DNA of 64,000 nucleotides from Gaiellasilicea sp963705515 (GTDB taxonomy: Bacteria > Actinomycetota > Thermoleophilia > Gaiellales > Gaiellaceae). The stretch covers positions 744,001-808,000 of the forward strand of contig CAVPJV010000009.1 in NCBI GenBank assembly GCA_963705515.1, written 5' to 3'. A program made the position numbers and the translations under genes. The notes beneath the pieces were generated by a model that saw only the letters and a program-made list of their open reading frames with translations, made no database searches and was not told the DNA's origin. The first letter of the stretch is position 1. Each line of letters begins with the position of its first letter. Of the stretch, positions 24,914 to 33,550 are shown one piece after another.

Positions 24914-26781
24914 CCGGCGACGAGCCGCAGCCGGCCGGCCGGCACCAGGGCGGGCCGGACGAGCAGGATCCCGTCCCGCCACACGCGCACGCGGAACCTC
25001 GGCTTGCCCGCGACGCGCTCGGCGTGCATGAGGTAGCGCTTGCTGCCGTCGGTGCCGTTCAGCCAGACGGCCCCCCTGTCGGTGCGGAGACCGACAGCGG
25101 TCACACGAACGACCCGAACGGGGCCGAGCCCGCGCAGCGTCAGCGTCCCCCTCACCTTGCGCAGCGTCGCACGGGCGGACAGCCGGGCCTCGAGCCCCTT
25201 CCCCAGGCGGAGCGGGCCGACCGTGGTGACGCGCGCCCGCGAGTTGACGACGCGCACCCCGACGCGCAGGCCCGACGCCATGTTGACCCTGTCGCCGGAG
25301 AAGCGGACGGCGACGCGGTAGCGCCCGGGCTTCGGCGGCGGCATCGGCGTCACCGAAGCCGCGCCCGACTTGTTGGTCACGCCCACGTACGCCGTCGAGT
25401 TGAGTAGGAACTGAATCTGCTTCCGGGCCAACCCCTGCGAGGTCGCCGTCCGCCCGCGCGTGAGCTGCGCACGAGGCTTCAGGAATCCGTAGGGCATGAG
25501 CTTGCGACCGCGGTAGGTGATCTTGGTCAGCGAGCGGGTCGCGGCCGGTGCCGCGCCCTTGTTGACGGCGGCACTTGGGCCACCCGGCACACCGGGCGCA
25601 GCCTTGAGCTTGTCGCAGTCGACGCGCCGCTCGTTCACCTCGCGCACGATCGAGCGAAAGTCGTCGTAGGAGTCCTTGCGCGACCCGTCCGCCCAGAGCA
25701 CGCCGGACTGCCACCCCACGAGATTCCGCTCGTCGCGGATCAGGAAGTTGAAGACCGCGGCGATGTGCGGCTGGCAGTACATCATCCGCAAGCTGTCGGC
25801 GAGCTGGGTCGCCTGGTCCGGCGCCGGGCTGTCGTCCGGCGGCCGCGCCTGCGGCTGCGGCGGGGCGACGTCCGGCACCGAGCCCGGCCAGTTCTCGACC
25901 CCGTCGTAGAGGCTTTGCTTGTCGTCGTCGATCAGGGTCTGGTAGCCGGTCTCCAGATACCAGATCGGGAGGCCGCCGTCCGGGGTCGGCTGCGCTGTGC
26001 CGCCGAACGCCTCGCGCAGCCGCAGGATCAGCCGGTCGACATCGCCGAGCGACACGATCGCCTCGTCGCTGTGCGCCACCCAGGGCCGCTCGTTGGAACG
26101 CGTCGGATACGGGTGGTGGCCGAAGGTGTCGAAGATCGGACGGGTACGGCCGCTGGCGCGATAGGCGGCGCCCATCTCCCTGATGAAGCTCGTCGGCGAG
26201 TGGGAGACGTTCGAGAATGCGTTCGGGTTGTCGTTCCCCCAGGTCGAGGCGGCCGGAGCGACGACGTTGACGGACGGCCGCAGCGTGTGCAGGACGTCCC
26301 AGCAGCGCGCGAGCAGCTCGACGTACCGCGCAGGCGCCTCGCTCTTGCCGTCGAGGTCGTACTGGGGCTTCCAGAAGTAGCGCAAATTGGGCTCGTTCCA
26401 GACCACGACGTCGTTGATCTGCGGATAGCGCGTGATCAGGCCCTTGAGATAGGTGCAGTACTCGTCCCGCGTGCGGTCGTCGAGCGGCGCCTCGCCGAAG
26501 GGGGAGAACACAGCGACGACGACGCGGATGCCGCTGCCCTGCACGACCGCCTGGTTGACGAGCATCGCGTCGAGGGGCGCGAGCTCGATCTGGCCCGGCT
26601 GCCACGGGAGCGTGATCCCGAGCGCGCGCAGGCCGAGGTCGCGGGCGACGGCGACGGTCGAGCTGGTCGACCACTTGAGGCCGTCGTCGCGGGCGCCGAC
26701 GAGCAGGCCGGGCTCAGCGCCGGCGTGCCGCGGAACGGCCAGCACGGCGAACAGCACGACGGTCCAGACGCAACGTCGCAT
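24910..26781 (-). CDS. secreted glycoside-hydrolase-like TIM-barrel protein
   Basis: The 623-residue protein has a signal peptide (MRRCVWTVVLFAVLAVPRHAGA, cut near residue 22). A (beta/alpha)8-type domain follows, with WNEPN at 128-132 (Glu130 as likely acid/base) and IWYLETGYQT (Glu277 as likely nucleophile), the clan GH-A arrangement. A Pro/Gln/Asp linker about residues 305-325 interrupts the barrel text. Residues from about 410 form a beta-rich C-terminal domain with basic patches. Substrate is unknown. It sits between recG and rsmD, which are usually close, so it may be an insertion. Confidence 0.8.
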   Translation of the reverse strand: MRRCVWTVVLFAVLAVPRHAGAEPGLLVGARDDGLKWSTSSTVAVARDLGLRALGITLPWQPGQIELAPLDAMLVNQAVVQGSGIRVVVAVFSPFGEAPLDDRTRDEYCTYLKGLITRYPQINDVVVWNEPNLRYFWKPQYDLDGKSEAPARYVELLARCWDVLHTLRPSVNVVAPAASTWGNDNPNAFSNVSHSPTSFIREMGAAYRASGRTRPIFDTFGHHPYPTRSNERPWVAHSDEAIVSLGDVDRLILRLREAFGGTAQPTPDGGLPIWYLETGYQTLIDDDKQSLYDGVENWPGSVPDVAPPQPQARPPDDSPAPDQATQLADSLRMMYCQPHIAAVFNFLIRDERNLVGWQSGVLWADGSRKDSYDDFRSIVREVNERRVDCDKLKAAPGVPGGPSAAVNKGAAPAATRSLTKITYRGRKLMPYGFLKPRAQLTRGRTATSQGLARKQIQFLLNSTAYVGVTNKSGAASVTPMPPPKPGRYRVAVRFSGDRVNMASGLRVGVRVVNSRARVTTVGPLRLGKGLEARLSARATLRKVRGTLTLRGLGPVRVVRVTAVGLRTDRGAVWLNGTDGSKRYLMHAERVAGKPRFRVRVWRDGILLVRPALVPAGRLRLVAG

Positions 26782-26848
26782 TCCGCGACTTCAACGTAGA
26801 CCCTTTTTCAACGGATTGCCACATCGTTTTCGGACTGTGTCGGGGTGG

Positions 26849-27322
26849 TTACGCCAGGCGGACGACCAGCTCGACGGCGCCGTCCTCGTACGCACGGCTG
26901 AGCTCCTCGCCGACACGGTGGACGAGCGCGAACGCCGGCCGGTTCCCGTGTGCGATCAGCGCCCGGAAGCGGAGAATGCCCTGCTCGAGCGCCAGCGTCC
27001 TGAGCTCGCCGAGCAGCTGCCTGCCGACGCCGCGGCCCTGCCACTCGTCGACGACCTCGAAGGCGATCTCGGCCTCGGGTGCGTCCGCGTCGCGCACGAA
27101 GCGCGCCAGGCCGACCGTGTGGCCCGTCGCCTCGTCGATCGCGACGACGGCCTCACGCCCGCAACAGCCGACGTCGACGAGCCAGTCGACGTCGCGCTCG
27201 GGGAGGCGCGGCTTCGAGCCGAGAAAGCGCAGCCTCCGGCTCCGCTCGGAGAGCCCGGCGAAGACGTCGAGCACCGGCTTCCGCTCACCCTGGCGAAGCG
27301 GTCTGAGGGCGATTGCATCCAT
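26849..27322 (-). CDS. GNAT family N-acetyltransferase
   Basis: A 157-residue protein with an acetyl-CoA site in VVDEWQGRGVGRQLLGELRTLALE and a preceding IDEATGHTVGLARFVRD strand. The closing segment (FALVHRVGEELSRAYEDGAVELVVRL) fits the C-terminal half of GNAT enzymes, similar to the GNAT parts of stress-linked acyl-CoA synthetases. Substrate unknown. It follows recG after 53 bases and probably belongs to the same transcript. Confidence 0.82.
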   Translation of the reverse strand: MDAIALRPLRQGERKPVLDVFAGLSERSRRLRFLGSKPRLPERDVDWLVDVGCCGREAVVAIDEATGHTVGLARFVRDADAPEAEIAFEVVDEWQGRGVGRQLLGELRTLALEQGILRFRALIAHGNRPAFALVHRVGEELSRAYEDGAVELVVRLA

Positions 27323-27375
27323 GACCTCCAGCGTGCCGGTCCAGCCCGCGGCTCGGCCGTACGGCTAGCCGTACT

Positions 27376-29454
27376 TCACGACTCGCCGAGGTGCTCGGCG
27401 TCGCCGAGCAGCGCGTCGACCTCCGGCGCCATCGTCTCCGGCGGCAGTGTCAGAGCCGCGTCGCGCGCCCGTTCCAGCAGCTCGCGGTCGTGCGTGATCC
27501 GCGCGAAGCGGAGGTCGGAGAGACCCGACTGGCGCGCGCCGAGCAGCGCGCCGCCGCCGCGGATCTCGAGGTCCTTCTCGGCGAGCTCGAAGCCATCGGT
27601 GGAGGCGATCATCGCCTCGAGCCGGTCGCGGGCGCTCTCGGTCAGCTCCTCCTTCGAGCCCGACGACACGAGCAGGCAGTACGACTGCTCTCCTCCGCGC
27701 CCGACGCGGCCGCGCAGCTGGTGCAGCTGGGCGAGGCCGAAGCGGTCGGCCTCCTGCACGATCATGATCGTCGCGTTCGGAACGTCGACGCCGACCTCGA
27801 TCACGGTCGTGGCGACGAGGACGTCGAGCTCGCCGGACTTGAAGCGGGCCATCAGCTCGCGCCGCTCGGCCGGCTTCAGCCGCCCGTGCATGCAGCCGAC
27901 GCGGAAGCCGCTCAGCTCGCCCTCCCGCAGCCGCTCCGCCTCCGCCTCGGCCGCACGCGCGGTCGACGTCGCGGACTCCTCGATCAGCGGGCAGACCACG
28001 TACGCCTGGCGGCCCTCGGTCAGGTGCGCGCGCAGGCGCGTGTATGCCTCCGAGCTGCGCTCGTCCGTGACCCAGGCGGTGACAACCGGCTTCCGCGTGG
28101 CCGGCGGCTTTGCGATCTCGCTGACCGCGAGGTCGCCGTAGACGGTGAGTGCGAGCGTGCGCGGGATCGGCGTCGCCGTCATGTGCAGGACGTGGGGAGC
28201 TCGGCCCTCGACGAGCGCCGAGCGCTGCTCGACCCCGAAGCGGTGCTGCTCGTCGACGACCGCGACGGCGAGGTCGCGGAACTCGAAGCCCTTCTGGATC
28301 AGCGCGTGCGTGCCGACGACAACATCCGCCTGGCCGCCGATCTTCGACTTGACCGAGCCGGTCACCAGCGCGCAACTGACGCCGAGCTCCATGCAGAGGC
28401 CCTCGATCGTGAGGAAATGCTGCTCCGCGAGCGTCTCGGTCGGCGCCATCAGCGCGCCCTGGCGGCCGGCCTCGACGGCCCGCAGGAGCGCATACAGCGC
28501 GACCACCGTCTTGCCGGAGCCGACGTCTCCCTGCAGCAGCCGCTGCATCGGCGTGGTGCGCGCGAGGTCGGCGTCGATCTCGGCGATCGCCTCCTCCTGA
28601 TGCTCGGTCAGCTCGAACGGCAGTGTGGCGCGGTAGCGACCGATCAGCTCGCCCGGCTCCGGGAGCGCCGCGGCGACCTGCTGCTCCCGCTCGGCCGTCC
28701 GCCGCGCAAGCGCCAGTTGCAGCACCAGCAGCTCGTCGAAGGCGAGCCGCTGCCTCCCCTCCTCGGCCTCGTCGAGCGAGCGCGGCTTGTGGATCGACGC
28801 CAGCGCGTCGCCCCGAAGCGGTAGCCCGCGCTCGGCCTTCAGTGCGGCAGGCAGCGGGTCGGGACGGTCGGTCACGAGCGGCAGCGCGGCCTCGACGAGC
28901 TCGCGCAACTTCGCCGCCGAGATCTCCTCGCTCGCCGGGTAGACAGGCGCGAAGTCGGCGGTCGCCGTGCCGCCGTTGAGGTCGAACGAGCGCACAGCGA
29001 AGCCGAACCGGTTCGGGGCGCCGCGCAGGCGCACGTGCGTGCCCGGCTTCAGCTTCTCCTGCAGCCAAGGCTGGTTGAACCACGTGGCGCTGATCTGGCC
29101 GGTGCCGTCGGAGACCTGGGCCGTCAGGATCTGGAGGCGGCCGCGCCCGCGGCGCAGCGACGTCCGCAGCACTTGGCCCTCGATCAGCACCTCCTCGTCG
29201 CCACTGTGCTGGCTGAAATACAGGTCGGCGATTCGCCGCTCCGGCGCCGGACGCTCGTACCGCCGCGGACGGTGGTCGAGCAGGTCGCCGACGCGCTCGA
29301 GCCCCAGCTTCGCCAGCCGCTTCTTCAGCGTCGGCCCGACTCCGGGCAGCGAGTCGAGCGGCGCTTCGAGCCGCTCCGGCCGGAAGCGGCCGCGCGTCGG
29401 CGCCCAGCGCTCCGGCGGGTCCACGGCGGCAAAACCGGGCTGGGGCCGGCTCAT
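27376..29454 (-). CDS. recG: ATP-dependent DNA helicase RecG
   Basis: The 692-residue product carries a wedge/OB-fold domain (DSLPGVGPTLKKRLAKLGL, VSDGTGQISATWFNQPWL), SF2 helicase motifs GDVGSGKTVVAL (about residue 296), DEQHRFGVEQR and TATPIPRTLALT, then motif VI QLRGRVGRGGEQSYC. RecG reverses stalled forks and migrates Holliday junctions. The frame is intact. It is separated from the upstream GYD gene by a strong hairpin. Confidence 0.98.
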   Translation of the reverse strand: MSRPQPGFAAVDPPERWAPTRGRFRPERLEAPLDSLPGVGPTLKKRLAKLGLERVGDLLDHRPRRYERPAPERRIADLYFSQHSGDEEVLIEGQVLRTSLRRGRGRLQILTAQVSDGTGQISATWFNQPWLQEKLKPGTHVRLRGAPNRFGFAVRSFDLNGGTATADFAPVYPASEEISAAKLRELVEAALPLVTDRPDPLPAALKAERGLPLRGDALASIHKPRSLDEAEEGRQRLAFDELLVLQLALARRTAEREQQVAAALPEPGELIGRYRATLPFELTEHQEEAIAEIDADLARTTPMQRLLQGDVGSGKTVVALYALLRAVEAGRQGALMAPTETLAEQHFLTIEGLCMELGVSCALVTGSVKSKIGGQADVVVGTHALIQKGFEFRDLAVAVVDEQHRFGVEQRSALVEGRAPHVLHMTATPIPRTLALTVYGDLAVSEIAKPPATRKPVVTAWVTDERSSEAYTRLRAHLTEGRQAYVVCPLIEESATSTARAAEAEAERLREGELSGFRVGCMHGRLKPAERRELMARFKSGELDVLVATTVIEVGVDVPNATIMIVQEADRFGLAQLHQLRGRVGRGGEQSYCLLVSSGSKEELTESARDRLEAMIASTDGFELAEKDLEIRGGGALLGARQSGLSDLRFARITHDRELLERARDAALTLPPETMAPEVDALLGDAEHLGES

Positions 29455-29466
29455 CGTCCGAGTATT

Positions 29467-29501
29467 GCAGCGGGTCCGGCCGTCGCGGCCGGACCCGCTG
29501 C
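29467..29501 (-). terminator. strong hairpin between GYD gene and recG
   Basis: A perfect 15-bp stem, GCAGCGGGTCCGGCC with its reverse complement, around a 5-base loop. It starts five bases after the GYD stop on the minus strand and ends 12 bases before recG. No T-run follows, so termination is likely but may be factor-assisted or partial. Confidence 0.7.
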
Positions 29502-29506
29502 CGCAG

Positions 29507-29851
29507 TCAGGCGGTGATGGTCTCGGACGCGCTCGCCGGCGCGTAGGCGGACTCCGCCGCGAGCTCCATCGCTGTCATGGCCTCTTCCATCGACATCAGC
29601 GGCGTCGTCTGGAAGGCCTTGACGGTGCCGCCGGCGGAGACGGCCATCGAGAAGGCCGCCGCCGAGACGTTCGTCGGCAGCTCGATGATGGCGACAACGT
29701 CGTACTCGCCGAACGCGAGCCAGCCGGCGACGACCGTGCCGTCCAGCTGCTCGAGCGCGGGCTTGATCGCGTCGATCCGGTTCTGTGGATGGGCGAGCAG
29801 GCCCTTCCAACCGTCCGTGTTGTACGCGACCTCGATCATGTAGAAGGCCAC
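29507..29851 (-). CDS. GYD domain protein
   Basis: The 114-residue protein starts at GTG 29851 with AAAGGAG upstream. Residues GTVVAGWLAFGEYDVVAIIELP and the AAAFSMAVSAGGTVKAFQTTPL segment fit the GYD family, small ferredoxin-fold proteins with a Gly-Tyr-Asp-like motif (here GEYD). Function is unknown. It stands between degV and recG and ends in a strong hairpin, so it may form its own transcript or close the fak operon. Confidence 0.8.
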   Translation of the reverse strand: MAFYMIEVAYNTDGWKGLLAHPQNRIDAIKPALEQLDGTVVAGWLAFGEYDVVAIIELPTNVSAAAFSMAVSAGGTVKAFQTTPLMSMEEAMTAMELAAESAYAPASASETITA

Positions 29852-29908
29852 GGACGCTCCTTTCGTCGGTGCGACCCCAGTCGATCCTCCTCCTCGCGTC
29901 CGGCCGGG

Positions 29909-30766
29909 TCAACCTTCCTGGAACCAGAAGAACCCGACCGTGCCCGGCCCGGCATGCGTGCCGACGACGGCTCCGAGGGACGTCACGAGCTTGACGTCCG
30001 CCTGCGGCCGGCTCGCCATCACGATCGCCTGCAGCTGCTCGACCGCGTCCTCCGCTTCCGCATGGGCGATCGCGACCGAAAGGCCCGGGCCGTCGGTCGT
30101 CGCCTCCTCGAAGCGCTTCCGGAACTCATCGAACGCCTTTGCGCGGCCGCGCGCCCGCGTCACCGGGTGCACTTCGCCGTCGTCGATCGCCAGGATCGGC
30201 TTCACGTTCAGCAGGCTCCCCATCAGCGCCTTGCCGCGGCCGATCCTGCCGCCCTTGGCCAGGAACTCGAGCGTGTCGACCGTGAAGAGGATCCCCGAGC
30301 GCTCGCGGTAGCGCTCGATCAGCGCCTCGATCTCCTCGTCGGTCGTGCCGCGGGCGAGGAGCTCCTGGATCCCGATCGCGAGCATCGCGATCCCGACCGA
30401 CGCCGACTCGGTGTCGACCAGGCGGATCCGGTCGCCCTCCTCGGTCGCGGCGAGCGACGCGCTCTGAAACGTCCCGGAGAGCTTCGCCGAGATGTGGAGC
30501 GAGTAGATCCGCTCGTAGCCGGCGAGCGCGTGGTAGACGGTGAGGAAGTCCTGCGGCGTCGGCTGCGACGTCGTCGGCAGCTCGGACGCCGTCTTCAGCC
30601 GCGCATAGAAGTCGTGCGGGTCGAGCTCGACGTAGTCGCGGAAGCTCTCCTCGCCGAAGCGGACGTAGAGCGGCACGACGCGCATGTTCGGGAAGCGGAT
30701 CTGCGCGTCCGGGAAGTCGGCGGTCGAGTCGAGCACGATCGCGGTGTTCGCGAGGGTCAGGTTCAC
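29909..30766 (-). CDS. DegV family fatty-acid-binding protein (FakB-type)
   Basis: The 285-residue protein has the DegV hallmarks: TTSQPTPQDF, the SAKLSGTFQSA segment and THAGPGTVGFFW near the C-terminus. FakB binds a fatty acid and presents it to the kinase FakA, giving acyl-phosphate for PlsX/PlsY. It overlaps the receiver gene by four bases and is in one unit with fakA and asp23. Acyl preference cannot be read from sequence. Confidence 0.9.
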   Translation of the reverse strand: MNLTLANTAIVLDSTADFPDAQIRFPNMRVVPLYVRFGEESFRDYVELDPHDFYARLKTASELPTTSQPTPQDFLTVYHALAGYERIYSLHISAKLSGTFQSASLAATEEGDRIRLVDTESASVGIAMLAIGIQELLARGTTDEEIEALIERYRERSGILFTVDTLEFLAKGGRIGRGKALMGSLLNVKPILAIDDGEVHPVTRARGRAKAFDEFRKRFEEATTDGPGLSVAIAHAEAEDAVEQLQAIVMASRPQADVKLVTSLGAVVGTHAGPGTVGFFWFQEG

Positions 30767-31158
30767 CCGTTCACCCGCGCCTGTCCCGCCCGTCGGATCG
30801 CGCCGACGATGACGTCGAGCTCCTCGTCCTTGCGCAGGCAGTCGATCGCGCCCGCAGCCATCAGCGCATCGAGCTCGCTCGGGCTCGCGGACGCCGTCAG
30901 GCAGACGACGGCGACCTCCGGGTACTCGTTCACGAGCGCGAGCGTCGTCTCGACGCCGTCCATCCCGGGCAGCCGGAAGTCCATCACGACCACGTCGGGC
31001 CGGTGCTCGCGGTAGGCGCTGACAGCCGCGGTGCCGTCCGGGATCGCGCCGACGACCTCGATTCCCTCCTGGAGCTCGAGCAGGAGGATGAGCGCCTGCC
31101 GGAAGACGTCGTTGTCCTCGACGAGCAGCACGCGGATGGGCTTGGGCTCGTCCGCCAC
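30763..31158 (-). CDS. single-domain response regulator (receiver only)
   Basis: A 131-residue CheY-like receiver: acidic pair in VLLVEDNDVF, phosphoacceptor Asp in VVVMDFRLPGMDG (about residue 56), conserved Thr/Ser in CLTASAS and Lys in CLRKDEE. No output domain follows; the frame closes after GQARVNG. It lies between fakA and fakB, which is unusual for those genes, and no histidine kinase is adjacent. A role in tuning fatty-acid activation is an inference from location only. Confidence 0.88.
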   Translation of the reverse strand: MADEPKPIRVLLVEDNDVFRQALILLLELQEGIEVVGAIPDGTAAVSAYREHRPDVVVMDFRLPGMDGVETTLALVNEYPEVAVVCLTASASPSELDALMAAGAIDCLRKDEELDVIVGAIRRAGQARVNG

Positions 31159-31174
31159 GGCCAGACCATAAGCC

Positions 31175-32773
31175 CTACTCGGCGGACAGGAGCAGCGGGT
31201 AGTGCGGCTGCCCGCCCGGCTGGACGTCGAGCTCGACGGCCGGGTGGAGCTCCTGGAGCCGGGCCAGGAAGCCGGCGAGATCGGGCTCGTCCTCGCCCGT
31301 GAGCAGCGTCAGCACCTCGCGGCCGTCGCCGAGGAGCTTCTCCGCCACGGCGCAGGCGACCTCGTCGAAGTCCGAGGACGACGCGACGGCGGCGCCGTCG
31401 GCGAGCCCGAGCCAGGCGCCCTTGCGCACGTCCACCCCGTCGAGCTCGACGTCGCGGGACGCGACGGTCACCTCCCCGGTCGCGACCTGGTCGAGCGCTT
31501 CGAGCATCGCCGTTTCGTTCTCCTCCGCGCTCAGCGACGGCAGGTAGCGGACGATCGCCGCGAGCCCGGCGGGGACGGAGCGGGACGGGATCACGCGAAC
31601 CTGCTTGTCGACGAGCTTCGCCGCCTGCTCGGCCGAGAGGATCACGTTCGAGTTGTTCGGCAGCACGAGCACCTCGGTCGCGGGCGTGGCCTGGATCGCC
31701 GCGACGATGTCCGCGGTCGAGGGGTTCATCGTCTGGCCGCCCTCGATCACCTTCGTGGCCCCGTAGCTCTCGAACAGGCGGCGGTTGCCCGCACCGGGGA
31801 CGACCGCGACGACGCCGGTCTCGAGGGTCAGCGCTGGATCGGGGACCGACTCGAGGATCCGCTCCGAGCGCTGCTCCGTCTGCTTGTGCATGTTCGCGAT
31901 CTCGACGCCCTCGATCGTCCCGAGCGCCGTCCCGAGCGCGAGCGCACGGCCGGGCTCGTCCGTGTGGACGTGGATCTTCAGCGCCGTCGAGTCGCCGACC
32001 ACGAGCAGCGAGTCCCCCAGCTCGTCCAGCTGCGTCTCGAGTGCCTGCGCGTCGAGCTCCTCGCCCTCGATCACGAAGACCGTGCAGTAGCGGAACTCGG
32101 AGAGCTCCTGGTGGACCGCGTCGAGCCCGGCCTCGTGGGCCTCCTCCGCCGGTGCGTCCGGGATCGGCTCCCCGGACAGCGCGGCCGAGACGCCGCGGAC
32201 GATCTCGAGCAGGCCGGCACCGCCGGCGTCGACGACGCCCGCCTCACGCAGGACGGCGAGCTGGTCGGGTGTGCGGGCGAGGGCGTCCTCGCCGCGCTCG
32301 ATCAGCTTCTTCAGCAACGCCGCGGGCTCGAGTGCAGCGTTGCGCGGGTCCTCGGCCTCCTCGGCGAGCTCCCGGATCACCGACAGCATCGTTCCCTCGA
32401 CCGGGCGGCGTACGGCCCGGTAGGCGGCGTCGCTGGCGGCACGGAACGCCCGCCGGATCGTCGCCGCGTCCAGGAGCCCGGCCTCACCGAGCGACTCGGC
32501 TGCGCCGCGCAGGATCTGGGAGAAGATGACGCCGGAGTTGCCGCGCGCGCCCATCAGCGCCGCCCTCGTCAGCTCCTTCGCGAGCGTCGCCCGGTCGGCG
32601 GCGGTGGAGGCCTCGAGCACCTCCATGATCGCGCGCGCGGTCATGGTCAGGTTCGTGCCGGTGTCGCCGTCGGGAACCGGGTAGACGTTGAGGTCGTCGA
32701 TCCGGCGGCGGTTCGCCTCGAGCGTCGCGAGCGCGGCCTGGCCGAGCTCCTTGGCCCGCTCGAGCTCCGTCAC
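31175..32773 (-). CDS. fakA: fatty acid kinase catalytic subunit FakA (DAK2 domain)
   Basis: The 532-residue protein starts at GTG 32773 (overlap with asp23 stop). The N-terminal DAK2 ATP-binding domain shows VYPVPDGDTGTNLTMTA and ALMGARGNSGVIFSQILRG. A middle domain (FVIEGEELDAQALETQL) and a C-terminal domain (LPNNSNVILSAEQAA) match FakA. FakA phosphorylates fatty acids carried by FakB. The Asp residues that hold Mg-ATP are intact. Confidence 0.93.
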   Translation of the reverse strand: MTELERAKELGQAALATLEANRRRIDDLNVYPVPDGDTGTNLTMTARAIMEVLEASTAADRATLAKELTRAALMGARGNSGVIFSQILRGAAESLGEAGLLDAATIRRAFRAASDAAYRAVRRPVEGTMLSVIRELAEEAEDPRNAALEPAALLKKLIERGEDALARTPDQLAVLREAGVVDAGGAGLLEIVRGVSAALSGEPIPDAPAEEAHEAGLDAVHQELSEFRYCTVFVIEGEELDAQALETQLDELGDSLLVVGDSTALKIHVHTDEPGRALALGTALGTIEGVEIANMHKQTEQRSERILESVPDPALTLETGVVAVVPGAGNRRLFESYGATKVIEGGQTMNPSTADIVAAIQATPATEVLVLPNNSNVILSAEQAAKLVDKQVRVIPSRSVPAGLAAIVRYLPSLSAEENETAMLEALDQVATGEVTVASRDVELDGVDVRKGAWLGLADGAAVASSSDFDEVACAVAEKLLGDGREVLTLLTGEDEPDLAGFLARLQELHPAVELDVQPGGQPHYPLLLSAE

Positions 32774-33123
32774 GCGGACCTCCGGACGTCCTCGATGTGC
32801 ACCTCGACCGCCGCGACGCGGAGACCGGTGAGCCGTTCGAGCTCGTAGCCGACCCGCGAGCGGACGGTCGCTGCGACCTCGGCCAGGTTCAACCCGTACT
32901 CGACGACGACATGGAGGTCGACGCGAAGGCCGTCCTTGCTGCTCGAGACGTCGATCCCCTGCGTCAGCTTGTCCCGCGTCAGCAGGCGGGTCAGACCCTT
33001 GCCCGCCATGCCGACGACGCCGTAGCACTCGGCCGCGGTGTGGCCGACGATCTGCGCGATCGCGTCGGGTGCGATCCGGATCGCACCGAGCTCGGACTGC
33101 TCCGTGAGGTGGCCCTGCTGCAT
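32770..33123 (-). CDS. Asp23/Gls24 family envelope stress protein
   Basis: A 117-residue Asp23 protein: GAIRIAPDAIAQIVGHTAAECYGVVGMAGKG at the start and DLHVVVEYGLNLAEVAATVRSRV later. The family is membrane-associated through partners and linked with cell-envelope stress. asp23-fakA-(recG) is a common order in Gram-positive bacteria. It begins the fak operon after a 193-base gap and rpmB. Confidence 0.93.
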   Translation of the reverse strand: MQQGHLTEQSELGAIRIAPDAIAQIVGHTAAECYGVVGMAGKGLTRLLTRDKLTQGIDVSSSKDGLRVDLHVVVEYGLNLAEVAATVRSRVGYELERLTGLRVAAVEVHIEDVRRSA

Positions 33124-33316
33124 GCGACCGTTAGACGGTACGCGCAGCGGGGAGGTTGCGTAGACGTCTAGCGCGTCATGACGCTTTGCCCGCGTCGCGC
33201 AGGCCGCAGGAACAGTATGGAAACACGGGCCTGCGGCGGGAGCGGAGCGAGCGGAGCGAGGCGGGCCGCGCCGGAGGTCGGCTCCGCCGACCGCAGGTGC
33301 GGCCGGTCAGGACGTG
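33124..33316. other. 193-base intergenic region, rpmB to asp23
   Basis: No gene seen. It holds a direct repeat (GCGGAGCGA twice near 33240-33258), an 8-bp imperfect hairpin (CGCAGGCC ... GGCCTGCG, 33198-33235), the palindrome GCGTCATGACGC (33173-33184) and a terminator-like hairpin at 33276-33292. The asp23-fakA promoter must lie at the 33124 end, but I cannot identify its boxes. Confidence 0.7.
33276..33292 (-). terminator. possible terminator of rpmB
   Basis: GGTCGGC-TCC-GCCGACC is a perfect 7-bp stem with a 3-base loop, about 25 bases after the rpmB stop on the minus strand. GC-rich and without a T-run. Confidence 0.45.
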
Positions 33317-33508
33317 CTAGACGGCTTTCTGGACCTTGCCGGCCTTGAGGCACTTCGTGCAGATGTAGGCCCGCTTGGGGACGCCGTTCACGAGCACCCG
33401 GACCTTCTGCAGGTTCGGGTTGAAACGGCGGCGCGTCGCCACCATCGAGTGGCTCCGGTTATTGCCGAATGACGGCTTCTTGCCGCAGGATGCGCAGACC
33501 TTGGACAC
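33317..33508 (-). CDS. rpmB: 50S ribosomal protein L28, zinc-binding form
   Basis: Sixty-three residues starting at GTG 33508. CxxC pairs in VCASCGKKP and YICTKCLKAGK give a zinc ribbon, and HSMVATRRRFNPNLQKV is the L28 core. It is separated from ribH by palindrome copy B, so it probably has its own promoter. Confidence 0.97.
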   Translation of the reverse strand: MSKVCASCGKKPSFGNNRSHSMVATRRRFNPNLQKVRVLVNGVPKRAYICTKCLKAGKVQKAV

Positions 33509-33525
33509 GGCCGCGGATGATAGCA

Positions 33526-33550
33526 GCCAAGTAACAGACTGTTACTTGGC
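33526..33550. repeat. 25-bp palindromic repeat, copy B
   Basis: Arm GCCAAGTAACAG, a central A, and an arm that is its exact reverse complement: a perfect palindrome. It directly abuts the ribH stop codon at 33551 and lies upstream of rpmB. Same element as at 12153, 39756 and 39811. Confidence 0.92.

Noticed and set aside
33124..33316. Possible structured RNA or riboswitch before asp23-fakA
   Set aside because: Hairpins are short and unrelated to known riboswitch cores; only GC-rich repeats are evident.
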